Shown here: positions 7,611 through 17,033 of the stretch, piece after piece
How positions within the stretch are numbered: the first letter of the stretch is position 1
Layout of the letters: each line of letters begins with the position of its first letter
Assembly: GCA_900317545.1 (NCBI GenBank)
Contig: ONHE01000032.1
Span: 1-45,077 of the forward strand
Source: an uncultured Prevotella sp.
GTDB lineage: Bacteria > Bacteroidota > Bacteroidia > Bacteroidales > Bacteroidaceae
Direction: 5' to 3'
DNA: 45,077 nt
Made by a program: the position numbers and the translations under genes
The notes under the pieces: generated by a model
What the model was told of the DNA's origin: nothing
Databases searched by the model: none
Seen by the model: the letters and a program-made list of their open reading frames with translations, nothing else

Positions 7611-8699
7611 TTATTCGACGCCAAATCGATAAATTGTCTTCTGCGTATATTTTTCACCCGGATTCAGAACAACGGATGGGAAATAGGGGTGGTTGGGGCT
7701 GTCGGGGAAGTGTTGTGCCTCAAAACAGATCGCGCTGCGGCGTGGGAACGTAGCCCCGTTCTGTCCTTTGTAGCCGTCGGCCCAGTTGTCCGTATAGACC
7801 TGAACGCCCGGCTCGGTAGTGAAGACCTCCATCGTGCGACCCGAAGAGGGTTCGGTCACTTTAGCCGCAAAACTCAGTTCGCCTTCTTCTTTCTTGTTCA
7901 GGACGAAGCAGTGATCGTAACCGGCACCGTTTTTGATCTGCTCGTCATCGGCGTCAATATCCTGACCGACCGGCTTCGCGGTACGGAAGTCGAACGGAGT
8001 TCCCTTCACAAAGCGGATCTCACCGGTCGGGATGCTTGTCTCGTCGATAGGTATGTAATAGTCGGCATTGATCTGACAGATCAGATTGTCAATGGTCGGA
8101 GTGGGATCGGCGATACCTGCCAAGGAGAAAAATCCATGGCTTGTCAGGTTGATGATTGTCTTCTTGTTGGTCGTAGCCTGATATTTGATCACCAGCTCGT
8201 TGTCATCCGTGAATGTGTAAGCGACCCACACTTCCATCTCGCCAGTGAATCCTTCCTCGCCATACGAACTGATATATTTGAGCACTACAGCTTTCTCGTT
8301 GATCTGCTGTGCGTCCCATACTTTCGCATTGAAGCCCTCTTTCCCACCATGAAGCGAGTTGGGGCCGTTGTTGACGGCCAGTTGGTACTCCTTGCCATGC
8401 AGTGTAAACTGTCCCTTGGCGATTCTGTTGCCGTAACGGCCGATTAAGGTGGAGAGATAAGGTTCCGGGGATTGGATGACATCCTGAATGTTGTCGTGTC
8501 CCTGGATGATGTTTGCGCGATTGCCATTACGATCTGGAACCATGATCGCTACGATAGCTCCGCCGTAATTGGTAATAGCAACTTCGTTTCCCTGATTATT
8601 TCTTAAGATGTAGAGATCAGTCTGCTTTCCCTTGATCGTGGTCTGAAAGTTCTCACGCTTCAGGCCACAGATGTTTTCTGTTTCAGCCGTGTTTGTCAT
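7611..8699 (-). CDS. galM: Aldose 1-epimerase, cytoplasmic form
   Basis: A 362-residue mutarotase without a signal peptide. Motifs: NYGGAIVAIMVPDRNG, STLIGRYGNRIAKG, NSLHGGKEGFNAKVWD (first catalytic His region), SHGFFSLAG, GYDHCFVLN and EPGVQVYTDN, with the late acidic motif in EAQHFPDSPNHPYF. It converts beta- to alpha-galactose for galactokinase, encoded 30 bp downstream. A well-formed promoter lies at 8735-8766, so this is the first gene of the galactose unit. Together with the lipoprotein paralogue at 3517-4680, the organism has one exported and one cytosolic mutarotase within 5 kb. Confidence 0.93.
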   Translation of the reverse strand: MTNTAETENICGLKRENFQTTIKGKQTDLYILRNNQGNEVAITNYGGAIVAIMVPDRNGNRANIIQGHDNIQDVIQSPEPYLSTLIGRYGNRIAKGQFTLHGKEYQLAVNNGPNSLHGGKEGFNAKVWDAQQINEKAVVLKYISSYGEEGFTGEMEVWVAYTFTDDNELVIKYQATTNKKTIINLTSHGFFSLAGIADPTPTIDNLICQINADYYIPIDETSIPTGEIRFVKGTPFDFRTAKPVGQDIDADDEQIKNGAGYDHCFVLNKKEEGELSFAAKVTEPSSGRTMEVFTTEPGVQVYTDNWADGYKGQNGATFPRRSAICFEAQHFPDSPNHPYFPSVVLNPGEKYTQKTIYRFGVE

Positions 8700-8734
8700 A
8701 TCGTTAAGTTTTTAGTTACCGTTATACATAAATG

Positions 8735-8766
8735 CAAAGTAACTGAAAAAAAACGGATTTGACAAA
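8735..8766 (-). promoter_or_regulatory. Promoter of galM-galK
   Basis: On the minus strand TTTG (8766-8763), a 20-bp spacer, then TTACTTTG (8742-8735), which matches the Bacteroidetes consensus TTTG-N19-21-TAnnTTTG except at one base. It ends 36 bp upstream of the start codon. Confidence 0.75.
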
Positions 8767-8807
8767 TTTAGTGATAGAAAATGCGAAACTGAAATGGTTA
8801 AAAAGCT

Positions 8808-10094
8808 TTAAACAAAACTCAACAGATCGGCGACGATATAGCTTGATCCGCCGATGAAAATGAAATCTTCGGGATCGGCGTCCTGCAGGGCTGCATGATA
8901 GGCATCGGCCACATGTGCGAACGACCTGCCATTCAAGTGTCGCTTGCTGGCAATGTCCGCAACTTTCTCAACAGGAAAAGCCCTTTTCGAAGTGGGCTGT
9001 GTCCAATAATATTGTGCATCATCCGGCAGCATGGCCATTACGGTCTCGAGGTCCTTGTCATCGACCATACCGAAGACGATGCGCAGCTGCCGGCACGGCT
9101 GGGCCTTGAGTTGCCGACTCAGATACTGCCATCCGCCTGTGTTATGGCCGGTGTCACAGACTGTCGTCGGATGCTTTCGAATGCACTGCCAGCGTCCCAT
9201 GAGACCAGTGGATGATGCCACTTGCACGATCCCATCCCTGATGCTGCTTTCTTGGCGGATGACTTTCTGCTCCATCAACCGATGCACCGCACAGAGCACG
9301 GTGTTCATGTTGCGAATCTGATAGTCACCCGTGAGATCGCCGCGTAGTGTGCCCCAGGACCGGGTTTGGTAGATCCGCCCCATGCCGTTGGGTGCTGTCT
9401 GCGAATCGAGGATTTCCTCTTCCTCCTCCGCAAACCAGATCGGGGCCTCCTCTTCGGTCGCTTTCCGGATGAAAACCTCCCGTGTTTCGGGCGTCGTCTC
9501 ACCGATCACGACCGGGATGTGGGGCTTGATGATGCCCGCTTTCTCACCGGCTATCTGGGCCAGCGTATGGCCCAGGAACTGCGTGTGGTCAAAAGAAATG
9601 TTGGTGATGACCGAGAGTATCGGCGTGATAATGTTCGTACAGTCGAGCCGACCGCCTAATCCGACTTCCACGACCGCTATGTCTATGCGCTGCTCTGCGA
9701 AGTATTTGAAGGCCAGTGCTGTGGTCAGTTCGAAGAAAGAGGGATGTAAGGGTTCGAAAAATCTCCGCTCTTCTTCCACGAAGCGCACCACTTCTTTTTC
9801 GCTGATACACTGTCCGTTGACTCTGATCCGCTCTCGAAAGTCTACGAGATGCGGCGAAGTGTAGAGCCCCACCTTGTATCCTTCTTTCTGGAGAATGGCT
9901 GCCAGCGTGTGCGAGCAGGATCCTTTGCCGTTGGTCCCGGCCACATGGATCGTCCTGAACTGACGGTGTGGATGGCCGAAGTGGTCGTCCAAGGCCTTCG
10001 TAGTGGCCAATCCTTCTTTATAAGCAGATGCTCCGACATGTTCGAAGACAGGAGTACTGTTGAACAGATATTCTACTGTTTGCTGATAATTCAT
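8808..10094 (-). CDS. folC: Folylpolyglutamate / dihydrofolate synthase
   Basis: A 428-residue Mur-ligase-family enzyme that adds glutamate to folates (and, in bifunctional forms, makes dihydrofolate from dihydropteroate). The P-loop HVAGTNGKGSCSHTL is at about 50-64, followed by YTSPHLVDFRERIRVNG; the Mur central motif VVEVGLGGRLDCTNII and SFDHTQFLGHTLAQIAGEKAGI carry the Mg2+ and carbamylated-lysine positions; a late DTGHNTGGW replaces the usual DGAHN motif. Length suits the family. It lies downstream of dnaJ on the same strand with a 138-bp gap; no clear promoter is seen there, so read-through from grpE-dnaJ is possible. Confidence 0.93.
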   Translation of the reverse strand: MNYQQTVEYLFNSTPVFEHVGASAYKEGLATTKALDDHFGHPHRQFRTIHVAGTNGKGSCSHTLAAILQKEGYKVGLYTSPHLVDFRERIRVNGQCISEKEVVRFVEEERRFFEPLHPSFFELTTALAFKYFAEQRIDIAVVEVGLGGRLDCTNIITPILSVITNISFDHTQFLGHTLAQIAGEKAGIIKPHIPVVIGETTPETREVFIRKATEEEAPIWFAEEEEEILDSQTAPNGMGRIYQTRSWGTLRGDLTGDYQIRNMNTVLCAVHRLMEQKVIRQESSIRDGIVQVASSTGLMGRWQCIRKHPTTVCDTGHNTGGWQYLSRQLKAQPCRQLRIVFGMVDDKDLETVMAMLPDDAQYYWTQPTSKRAFPVEKVADIASKRHLNGRSFAHVADAYHAALQDADPEDFIFIGGSSYIVADLLSFV

Positions 10095-10231
10095 GCCTTC
10101 ATCAATTGGAATTAGGATGTCACAGGTGTAGCGTGGCAGATCCGGAAGACTCAGAGGCTTCTCGTGTGGCAGACAAACAGGTATGTTGGTTGCCGCTCGG
10201 CCCTTGGCTTCCGGATCCGAAGAGGCTGTTT

Positions 10232-11389
10232 CTAATTGAAATAGTTCTTGAATTTCTCGAAGATACTTTTCTTGGTTTGGCTGTCGCCTTTGAAGTTGTC
10301 GCTCTCCCGGAGTTCTTCCAAGGCTTTCTTTTCTGCGTGCGACAGCGTCTTGGGAATATACACACTGATGTTGACCACCAAGTCGCCGTGACCTTGACCG
10401 TAACCTTGTACGGCCGGCAGACCTTTGCTTCGCAATCGCAATGTCTTGCCTGGCTGAGTGCCCGGTTCGATCTTGATCTTCACCTTCGTACCTTCTATGG
10501 TCGGTATCTCTACATCACCTCCGAGCGCCGCCGTGGGGATGTCGAGCAGCAGATTGTAGATGACGTCCTGCCCGTCCCTGATGAATGTGCTGTTGGGTTC
10601 TTCTTCGATGTAGACCTGTATGTCGCCGCTGATGCCGTTGTGCTGGCCTGCATTCCCTTTGCGGGGCACGTTGACCACCATTCCTTCGGCCACTCCGGCG
10701 GGTATCTTGATCTCCACTACCTCTTCGCCTTTGACCACTCCGGTCCCCCTGCACTCCGGGCACTTGTTCTTGATGACGGTTCCTTCGCCGTGGCAAGTGG
10801 GACACTCGGTTTGCGTCTGCATCATTCCCAGCATCGTGCGTACGGTCTTGATGACCACGCCTTGGCCGTGACAGGTCGGGCAGGGCTCGCTTGAGCTGCC
10901 GTTTTCAGCTCCGCTTCCGTGGCAGTGAGGACAGGTGACGTCCTTGTGAACTTTGAATTTCTTGGTCACGCCGGTGGCCACTTCCTGAAGTGTCAGGCGC
11001 ACCTTCAGCCGGAGGTCCGAACCTCTGTACTGCGGGCGCTGGCCTCCTCCGCCGAACCCACCGAATCCGCCGAACCCGGAGTGGCCGCCGAAGACGTCAC
11101 CGAACATGGAGAAGATGTCGTCCATGTTGAATCCGGCACCGCCGAAGCCGCTGCTTCCGAATCCGCCCGGCGCGTCAAATCCGAACTGGTCATACTGTTG
11201 GCGTTTCTGCGGATCGTGCAGAATGTCATAGGCTTCTGCAGCTTCCTTGAATTTCTCTTCAGCCTCCTTGTCATCCGGATTGCGATCGGGGTGATATTTG
11301 ATGGCTAATTTCCGGTAGGCCTTTTTTATCTCATCTTCCGTGGCGTTTTTAGCTACGCCGAGGACTTCGTAATAATCACGCTTTGCCAT
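10232..11389 (-). CDS. dnaJ: Chaperone protein DnaJ
   Basis: A 385-residue type I J-protein, co-chaperone of DnaK. J domain at 1-70 with HPD at 33-35; Gly/Phe-rich linker about 73-116; four CxxCxGxG zinc-finger repeats at 153-160, 170-177, 196-203 and 210-217; two C-terminal substrate-binding domains to about 355. All hallmarks are intact. It follows grpE by 39 bp on the same strand, the common grpE-dnaJ arrangement of Bacteroidetes. dnaK is not in the window. The C-terminal tail (EKFKNYFN) is an ordinary family ending. Confidence 0.97.
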   Translation of the reverse strand: MAKRDYYEVLGVAKNATEDEIKKAYRKLAIKYHPDRNPDDKEAEEKFKEAAEAYDILHDPQKRQQYDQFGFDAPGGFGSSGFGGAGFNMDDIFSMFGDVFGGHSGFGGFGGFGGGGQRPQYRGSDLRLKVRLTLQEVATGVTKKFKVHKDVTCPHCHGSGAENGSSSEPCPTCHGQGVVIKTVRTMLGMMQTQTECPTCHGEGTVIKNKCPECRGTGVVKGEEVVEIKIPAGVAEGMVVNVPRKGNAGQHNGISGDIQVYIEEEPNSTFIRDGQDVIYNLLLDIPTAALGGDVEIPTIEGTKVKIKIEPGTQPGKTLRLRSKGLPAVQGYGQGHGDLVVNISVYIPKTLSHAEKKALEELRESDNFKGDSQTKKSIFEKFKNYFN

Positions 11390-11428
11390 GCATCTTATAT
11401 TATAAATGTAAAAGCATCAGATGCCGGT

Positions 11429-12073
11429 TCATTGTCCTACGGCCACCTTGGCATGGCGGATCACCTTGTCATGCAGCGTGTATCCTGTCTGGACGCAGTC
11501 GATCACCTTTCCTTTCTTGTCATCACCCATTCCGGGCACCATGGCAATGGCCTCATGATAGTCAACGTTAAAGTCCTGGTTGTCGGCTTCGATCTTTCTG
11601 ACTCCTAATTTCTCCAGTGCAGCGAGCAACTTCTTGAAGATCAGCTCCCAGCCTTCCTCCAATGTCTGGATCGATTCTGCCTTGTCTGCGTTGGCGACAG
11701 CGCGTTCCATGTCGTCGAGGACGGGCAGGATGGCTGTGATGGTCTTCTCACTACCGTTCTGAATCAGTTCGGTCTTCTCCTTGAGGGTGCGTTTCTTGAA
11801 GTTGTCAAATTCGGCCAGCGTGCGCAGATATTGGTCTTTCAGCGCGGCGATCTTTTCTTCTGCTGCGGTCAGAGGATCTTTCTCTTCATCCTGTTCTGTG
11901 GTCTGCTCCGGCTCCTGCTTGGTTTTTTCGCATCCGGCACCCGTTGCCTTATCCTGATTGTCAGCGTTTGCTTCAGCAGGCTGTGCGCCGTCCTGTTGAC
12001 ATTCTGACTGCTCCTCCTGAGACTGACAGTCGTTATTAATCATTTCTTCCTTTGTTTTCTTATTCTCACTCAT
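11429..12073 (-). CDS. grpE: Nucleotide exchange factor GrpE
   Basis: A 214-residue GrpE that releases ADP from DnaK. The first about 70 residues are acidic and Gln/Glu-rich and probably disordered; residues about 70-115 form the long coiled-coil helix (LRTLAEFDNFKKRTLKEK), followed by the C-terminal beta-wing domain with the signature region containing NVDYHEAIAMVPG. Length is at the upper end of the family because of the acidic tail. It is upstream of dnaJ (39-bp gap) and 51 bp downstream of the ABC-F gene. The short upstream gap shows no good TAnnTTTG element, so the heat-shock promoter, if separate, may be of another type. Confidence 0.96.
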   Translation of the reverse strand: MSENKKTKEEMINNDCQSQEEQSECQQDGAQPAEANADNQDKATGAGCEKTKQEPEQTTEQDEEKDPLTAAEEKIAALKDQYLRTLAEFDNFKKRTLKEKTELIQNGSEKTITAILPVLDDMERAVANADKAESIQTLEEGWELIFKKLLAALEKLGVRKIEADNQDFNVDYHEAIAMVPGMGDDKKGKVIDCVQTGYTLHDKVIRHAKVAVGQ

Positions 12074-12124
12074 AGTTGCAAGTTGTTTATCCTTTACTGT
12101 GCAAATACCATGCCATCATGATTC

Positions 12125-13756
<1,632 letters not shown>

Positions 13757-13777
13757 CTATTTAATAAAAATTTGCTG

Positions 13778-13809
13778 CAAAGGTACGAAATTTATGTGAA
13801 AGCAGGAAA
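13778..13809 (-). promoter_or_regulatory. Promoter of the ABC-F gene
   Basis: Minus strand TTTC (13809-13806), 20-bp spacer, TACCTTTG (13785-13778), a full match to TAnnTTTG. It ends 33 bp upstream of the start codon. Confidence 0.75.
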
Positions 13810-13965
13810 CAAACGATGGACGAAAACGCCCGCAGGACTGAAATTATTCCGTTTCCCGATCGGTTATTTCTTTCTGAAAATCAAACATTTGCATTCCTGA
13901 CGCCCACTGTCAGGAGAGCCCGGGGCGCGTGCGCTTCAGGAAGACATATTCTCACCGCTGCGCGG

Positions 13966-14053
13966 AGCTATGCTTTAGGCTGCCCAAAGCTATGCTCCGG
14001 GCGCCCGAAAGCATAGCTCTTGACGGGCAAAAGCTATGCTCCGCCAAGTGCCT
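13966..14053. repeat. 22-bp-period intergenic repeat, site 2 (four units, one inverted)
   Basis: Units start at 13966, 13988, 14010 and 14032, exactly 22 bp apart. Units 1, 2 and 4 open with AGCTATGCT; unit 3 opens with its reverse complement AGCATAGCT, yet the period is kept. The array fills the middle of the 487-bp gap between the divergent ABC-F and RluA genes. The rest of that gap holds the two promoters and a small CCTGAC/GTCAGG inverted repeat (13896-13914), and no gene. Confidence 0.75.
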
Positions 14054-14172
14054 ATGTATCAGATACTTATAACTCGTGTCTGAAGTGGGTAGACATGAGG
14101 GTGGGGGCGGGGCATCAAAATGAACCTCACGGAGGGGGTGATGCTTTTTTTCAGCGTTTCTTCATGCTGTGG

Positions 14173-14204
14173 TTTCATGATCTCGCAACTTATTATTATC
14201 TTTG
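14173..14204 (+). promoter_or_regulatory. Promoter of the RluA-family gene
   Basis: TTTC (14173-14176), 20-bp spacer, TATCTTTG (14197-14204). It ends 27 bp upstream of the ATG at 14232. An upstream ATG at 14202 falls inside the -7 element and is therefore unlikely to be the start. Confidence 0.75.
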
Positions 14205-14231
14205 CAGATCAAACAGATACGGAGGAAACAA

Positions 14232-15128
14232 ATGAAGACCAACAGGACAAACGGGCAGCAAGGGTACGCCCATTATCAGGTGGCTGAGTCGGCAAAGTTG
14301 CTCGACTGGCTCTTGAAAAATCTGAAGGGGGAGAGCAGGACCAAGATCAAGGCCACTCTGCAGGGACATGGCATCAGGGTCAACGGAAAGGAACGCACGC
14401 AGTTCGACTATCCGCTGGCGCCGGGCGACCGGATCTCCGTCAGCCTGACAAAGAAGAACCGTGACCAGTTCAAGAGCCGCTACCTGAAGATTGTGTATGA
14501 AGACCGGCATCTCATTGTCATCGAGAAGCAGGTCGGCATTCTGTCCATGGCAGCCGGGCACTCGTCGCTCAACGTGAAGGCCGTGCTTGACGACTACTTC
14601 CGTCAGACCCGTCAACGCTGCACGGCTCATGTCGTCCACCGGCTCGACCGCGACACCTCCGGCCTGCTCGTCTATGCCAAGGACAAGGAGACAGAGCTGG
14701 CTATGGAGAGCGATTGGCACCACGTTGTCTATGACCGGCGCTATGTGGCCGTCGTGTCAGGTGAGATGGAGCAGGACGAAGGAACCGTGGCCTCATGGCT
14801 GAAGGACAACAAGGCCTACATTACCTATTCCTCCGACATGGACAACGGCGGCAAGTATGCCGTGACCCATTATCATGTCCTGCGGCGCACCACGGATTAT
14901 TCATTGGTTGAATATCGCCTGGAGACAGGCCGGAAAAATCAGATCCGCGTTCATTCGGCCGATCTCGGCCATCCCGTATGTGGCGACATCAAGTATGGGA
15001 ATGGCGATGATCCCTGCGGACGGCTCTGCCTTCATGCCTACATCCTCTGTTTCTATCATCCCGTGACACATGAGCGGATGGAGTTTGAGACATCGATTCC
15101 GCCGGCTTTCCTGCATCTATTCAAGTGA
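14232..15128 (+). CDS. RluA-family RNA pseudouridine synthase
   Basis: A 298-residue pseudouridine synthase with an N-terminal S4 RNA-binding domain (about 20-72) and the catalytic RluA domain. The motif HRLDRDTSGLLVYAKD is at 136-151, with catalytic Asp139; later family motifs include YRLETGRKNQIRVH and GHPVCGDIKYG. It would isomerise uridines in rRNA or tRNA; the target cannot be read from sequence. The start at 14232 is preferred over 14202 because GGAGG lies 6 bp upstream and the earlier ATG overlaps the promoter. A 51-codon gene follows on the same strand. Confidence 0.93.
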   Translation: MKTNRTNGQQGYAHYQVAESAKLLDWLLKNLKGESRTKIKATLQGHGIRVNGKERTQFDYPLAPGDRISVSLTKKNRDQFKSRYLKIVYEDRHLIVIEKQVGILSMAAGHSSLNVKAVLDDYFRQTRQRCTAHVVHRLDRDTSGLLVYAKDKETELAMESDWHHVVYDRRYVAVVSGEMEQDEGTVASWLKDNKAYITYSSDMDNGGKYAVTHYHVLRRTTDYSLVEYRLETGRKNQIRVHSADLGHPVCGDIKYGNGDDPCGRLCLHAYILCFYHPVTHERMEFETSIPPAFLHLFK

Positions 15129-15198
15129 GACGCAGGTCACGGACAGGATCCGATGAGCACGGGCAAAGCAACTGAATCATATCCTAACAAATAGCAAC

Positions 15199-15354
15199 AT
15201 GGCATCCAATTTCACCTTTTTCATCATTGTTCTGATCGCTGTCGTGGTCGGAATCATCGTCATCAAGAAAGTGACGAGTTGTCTCATCAAGAGCATCTTT
15301 CTGCTGATCGTAGTAGGCGCACTGATCTATATCTACATGCACTATCTTCAATAG
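15199..15354 (+). CDS. Small two-helix membrane protein (51 aa)
   Basis: ATG at 15199 opens 51 codons ending in TAG at 15352. The protein starts MASNFTFFIIVLIAVVVG, so residues 5-22 form one hydrophobic helix; a basic loop with KK and a Cys (23-33) leads to a second helix (about 34-48, IFLLIVVGALIYIYM). Such a short hydrophobic protein would sit in the inner membrane. It follows the RluA gene by 70 bp on the same strand and may share its transcript. No family is recognised. Support is the regular hydrophobic pattern and a full reading frame in an otherwise empty stretch; it could still be chance. Confidence 0.55.
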   Translation: MASNFTFFIIVLIAVVVGIIVIKKVTSCLIKSIFLLIVVGALIYIYMHYLQ

Positions 15355-15425
15355 CGGCCGACGGCTGTGACATCCGTCAGTCCTGACGCTTCCGGATCTT
15401 GGCCGGACGTTGACCGGCAGATACG

Positions 15426-15490
15426 AAAAGCCCCCGCTCATGTTCAGCGGCCGAGGACCGGAGTCTCGGTTTCTGAATACGAGCGGGGGC
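15426..15490 (-). terminator. Long intrinsic terminator downstream of lpd
   Basis: GCCCCCGCTC (15430-15439) pairs perfectly with GAGCGGGGGC (15481-15490); inside it TTCAG/CTGAA and CCGAG/CTCGG continue the stem around a 9-nt loop. On the minus strand it is followed by TTTT (15429-15426). It lies 215 bp after the lpd stop and also faces the end of the plus-strand 51-aa gene. Confidence 0.75.
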
Positions 15491-15704
15491 AAAATGTTGA
15501 CTAAGATTTATCCTTCATCGGTCATGAGACCGCTGTGTTGCATTCATTTTTGTCATTTCATGCTTTCCGACTGCTTTCGTCCGCTTGCCGGACTCTTGTC
15601 TACCGGGCATCCTCGACGTAGTCCGCTACGCCTTCGGATTCCCGCCAAGGCATTTATCCGGCCATTTGACGAAATCCGTTCGGACTCTCATGGCCGATCC
15701 GGGA
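15491..15704 (-). ncRNA. Candidate structured 3' UTR or small RNA after lpd
   Basis: This gene-free stretch holds at least four hairpins: CGGCCAT/ATGGCCG (15659-15696, with an inner TCCG/CGGA), CGTAG-TCCG-CTACG (15617-15630), GTCCG-CTTGC-CGGAC (15579-15593) and CGGTC-ATGA-GACCG (15519-15532), and then runs into the long terminator. Read leftward it would be the 3' end of the gcv-lpd transcript or an RNA released from it. No known RNA family is recognised, and no promoter of its own is evident. Confidence 0.4.
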
Positions 15705-17033
15705 TTATCGTTCAGCTGCATCCAGTAGAATCTCACCCAAGGTGGGATGCGTGTGGATGATCGCGCGGAGATCGTCCAAGGTGGCTCCGTGGTTCATCAG
15801 TGCCGTTGCCTCCTGCACGATATCAGAGGCGTGGGCACCGAGAATGTGGCAGCCGATGATCCGCTTCTCGCTGTCCGTCAGGATCTTGACGATGCCGTCC
15901 GTGACGTTCATGGCGAGTGCTTTTCCGTTGGCTCGGTAGAATCCCTTATGGCTCTCGTAGGCCAGTCCGTCTGCCTTGCATTGGTCTTCCGTCCGTCCCA
16001 CGCCGGCCACTTCAGGGGTGGTGAACACTGCCGAGGGCATGATGTCGAGGCGGATGGCATCCTCCTCGCCGAGAAGATGGTTGATCACGTGGTAGCCCTG
16101 GAACTCTGCCGCATGGGCAAGCATCATCTTCCCGTTCACGTCGCCGATGGCATAGACCCCCTTGACGCTTGTTTCGAGATGCTCGTCCGTGCAGATGCCA
16201 CGCCGGTCATATTGAATGCCGACCTCGTCAAGGTTGAGTCCGTCGGTGTTGGCGCCCCTTCCCGTGGCGATCAGGATCGTGTCGCCGTCCACGCGCAGCT
16301 CTTTTCCCTTCTGTTCGAAGATGACCGTCTGGCCTTCAATGCGCTTCACTCCTGCCTGCAAGAAGAACTTGATACCGCGCTTTTCGAGCAGTTTCCGCAG
16401 TCGCTTGGCAATGTCGCTGTCGACTGGCGGAAGACATTCCTTGAGGAATTCGATCACGGTTACCGAGCTTCCGAATGACGAGAATGCGGCCGCGAACTCC
16501 ATTCCGATGACGCCGGCACCGACGATCACCAAATGCGCAGGTATGTGGTCGATGTCCAACAGCTCAGTGGAAGTCACGACGTTCGGCGAGTGGATACCTT
16601 CGATCGGTGGCATCTTCGCATGCGATCCGGTCGCAATGATGATGTTTCGGGCTTGGTATTCCTCGCCGTTACAGATCACCGTGTGTGCGTCCTTCATGCT
16701 TGCCTTGCCCCTGACGAGCGTGATGCCGGGAGCCGACATCAACGTCTCGATCCCTGACCGGAGCTGGCTGACCACCTCATTCTTGTGATCTCGGATCTTG
16801 GCAAAGTTGATGTCGAAGCCGAGATTGTCTATTCCGTAGGCCTCGGCATCATGCACGCCGTCGATCACGTCGGCCACATGGCAGAATGTCTTTGTCGGAA
16901 TGCAGCCGCGGTTGAGACATGTTCCGCCGACCTCCTGATCCTCGAAAATGGTGGCCTGCAGTCCTTTTCGGGCTGCATGGTGAGCCGTCTGGTAGCCTCC
17001 CGGGCCACATCCGATAATGATTAAGTCTGTCAT
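15705..17033 (-). CDS. lpdA: Dihydrolipoyl dehydrogenase
   Basis: A 442-residue FAD flavoprotein disulfide reductase (E3 / L-protein) that reoxidises the dihydrolipoyl arm of GcvH with NAD+. FAD-binding GCGPGGYQTA at 8-17, redox disulfide GGTCLNRGCIPTK with Cys39 and Cys44, NAD-binding GAGVIGMEFA at about 172, and the catalytic HTHPTLGE with His429 and Glu434. No fused lipoyl domain. It overlaps the gcvPB stop by ATGA, so it is translationally coupled to the glycine cleavage genes, which makes the glycine system its main job here; it may also serve 2-oxo-acid dehydrogenases. Confidence 0.95.
   Translation of the reverse strand: MTDLIIIGCGPGGYQTAHHAARKGLQATIFEDQEVGGTCLNRGCIPTKTFCHVADVIDGVHDAEAYGIDNLGFDINFAKIRDHKNEVVSQLRSGIETLMSAPGITLVRGKASMKDAHTVICNGEEYQARNIIIATGSHAKMPPIEGIHSPNVVTSTELLDIDHIPAHLVIVGAGVIGMEFAAAFSSFGSSVTVIEFLKECLPPVDSDIAKRLRKLLEKRGIKFFLQAGVKRIEGQTVIFEQKGKELRVDGDTILIATGRGANTDGLNLDEVGIQYDRRGICTDEHLETSVKGVYAIGDVNGKMMLAHAAEFQGYHVINHLLGEEDAIRLDIMPSAVFTTPEVAGVGRTEDQCKADGLAYESHKGFYRANGKALAMNVTDGIVKILTDSEKRIIGCHILGAHASDIVQEATALMNHGATLDDLRAIIHTHPTLGEILLDAAER

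Noticed and set aside
7479-8447. A 322-codon plus-strand frame over galM and galK.
   Set aside because: Both genes on the minus strand have full family motifs; this frame has none.
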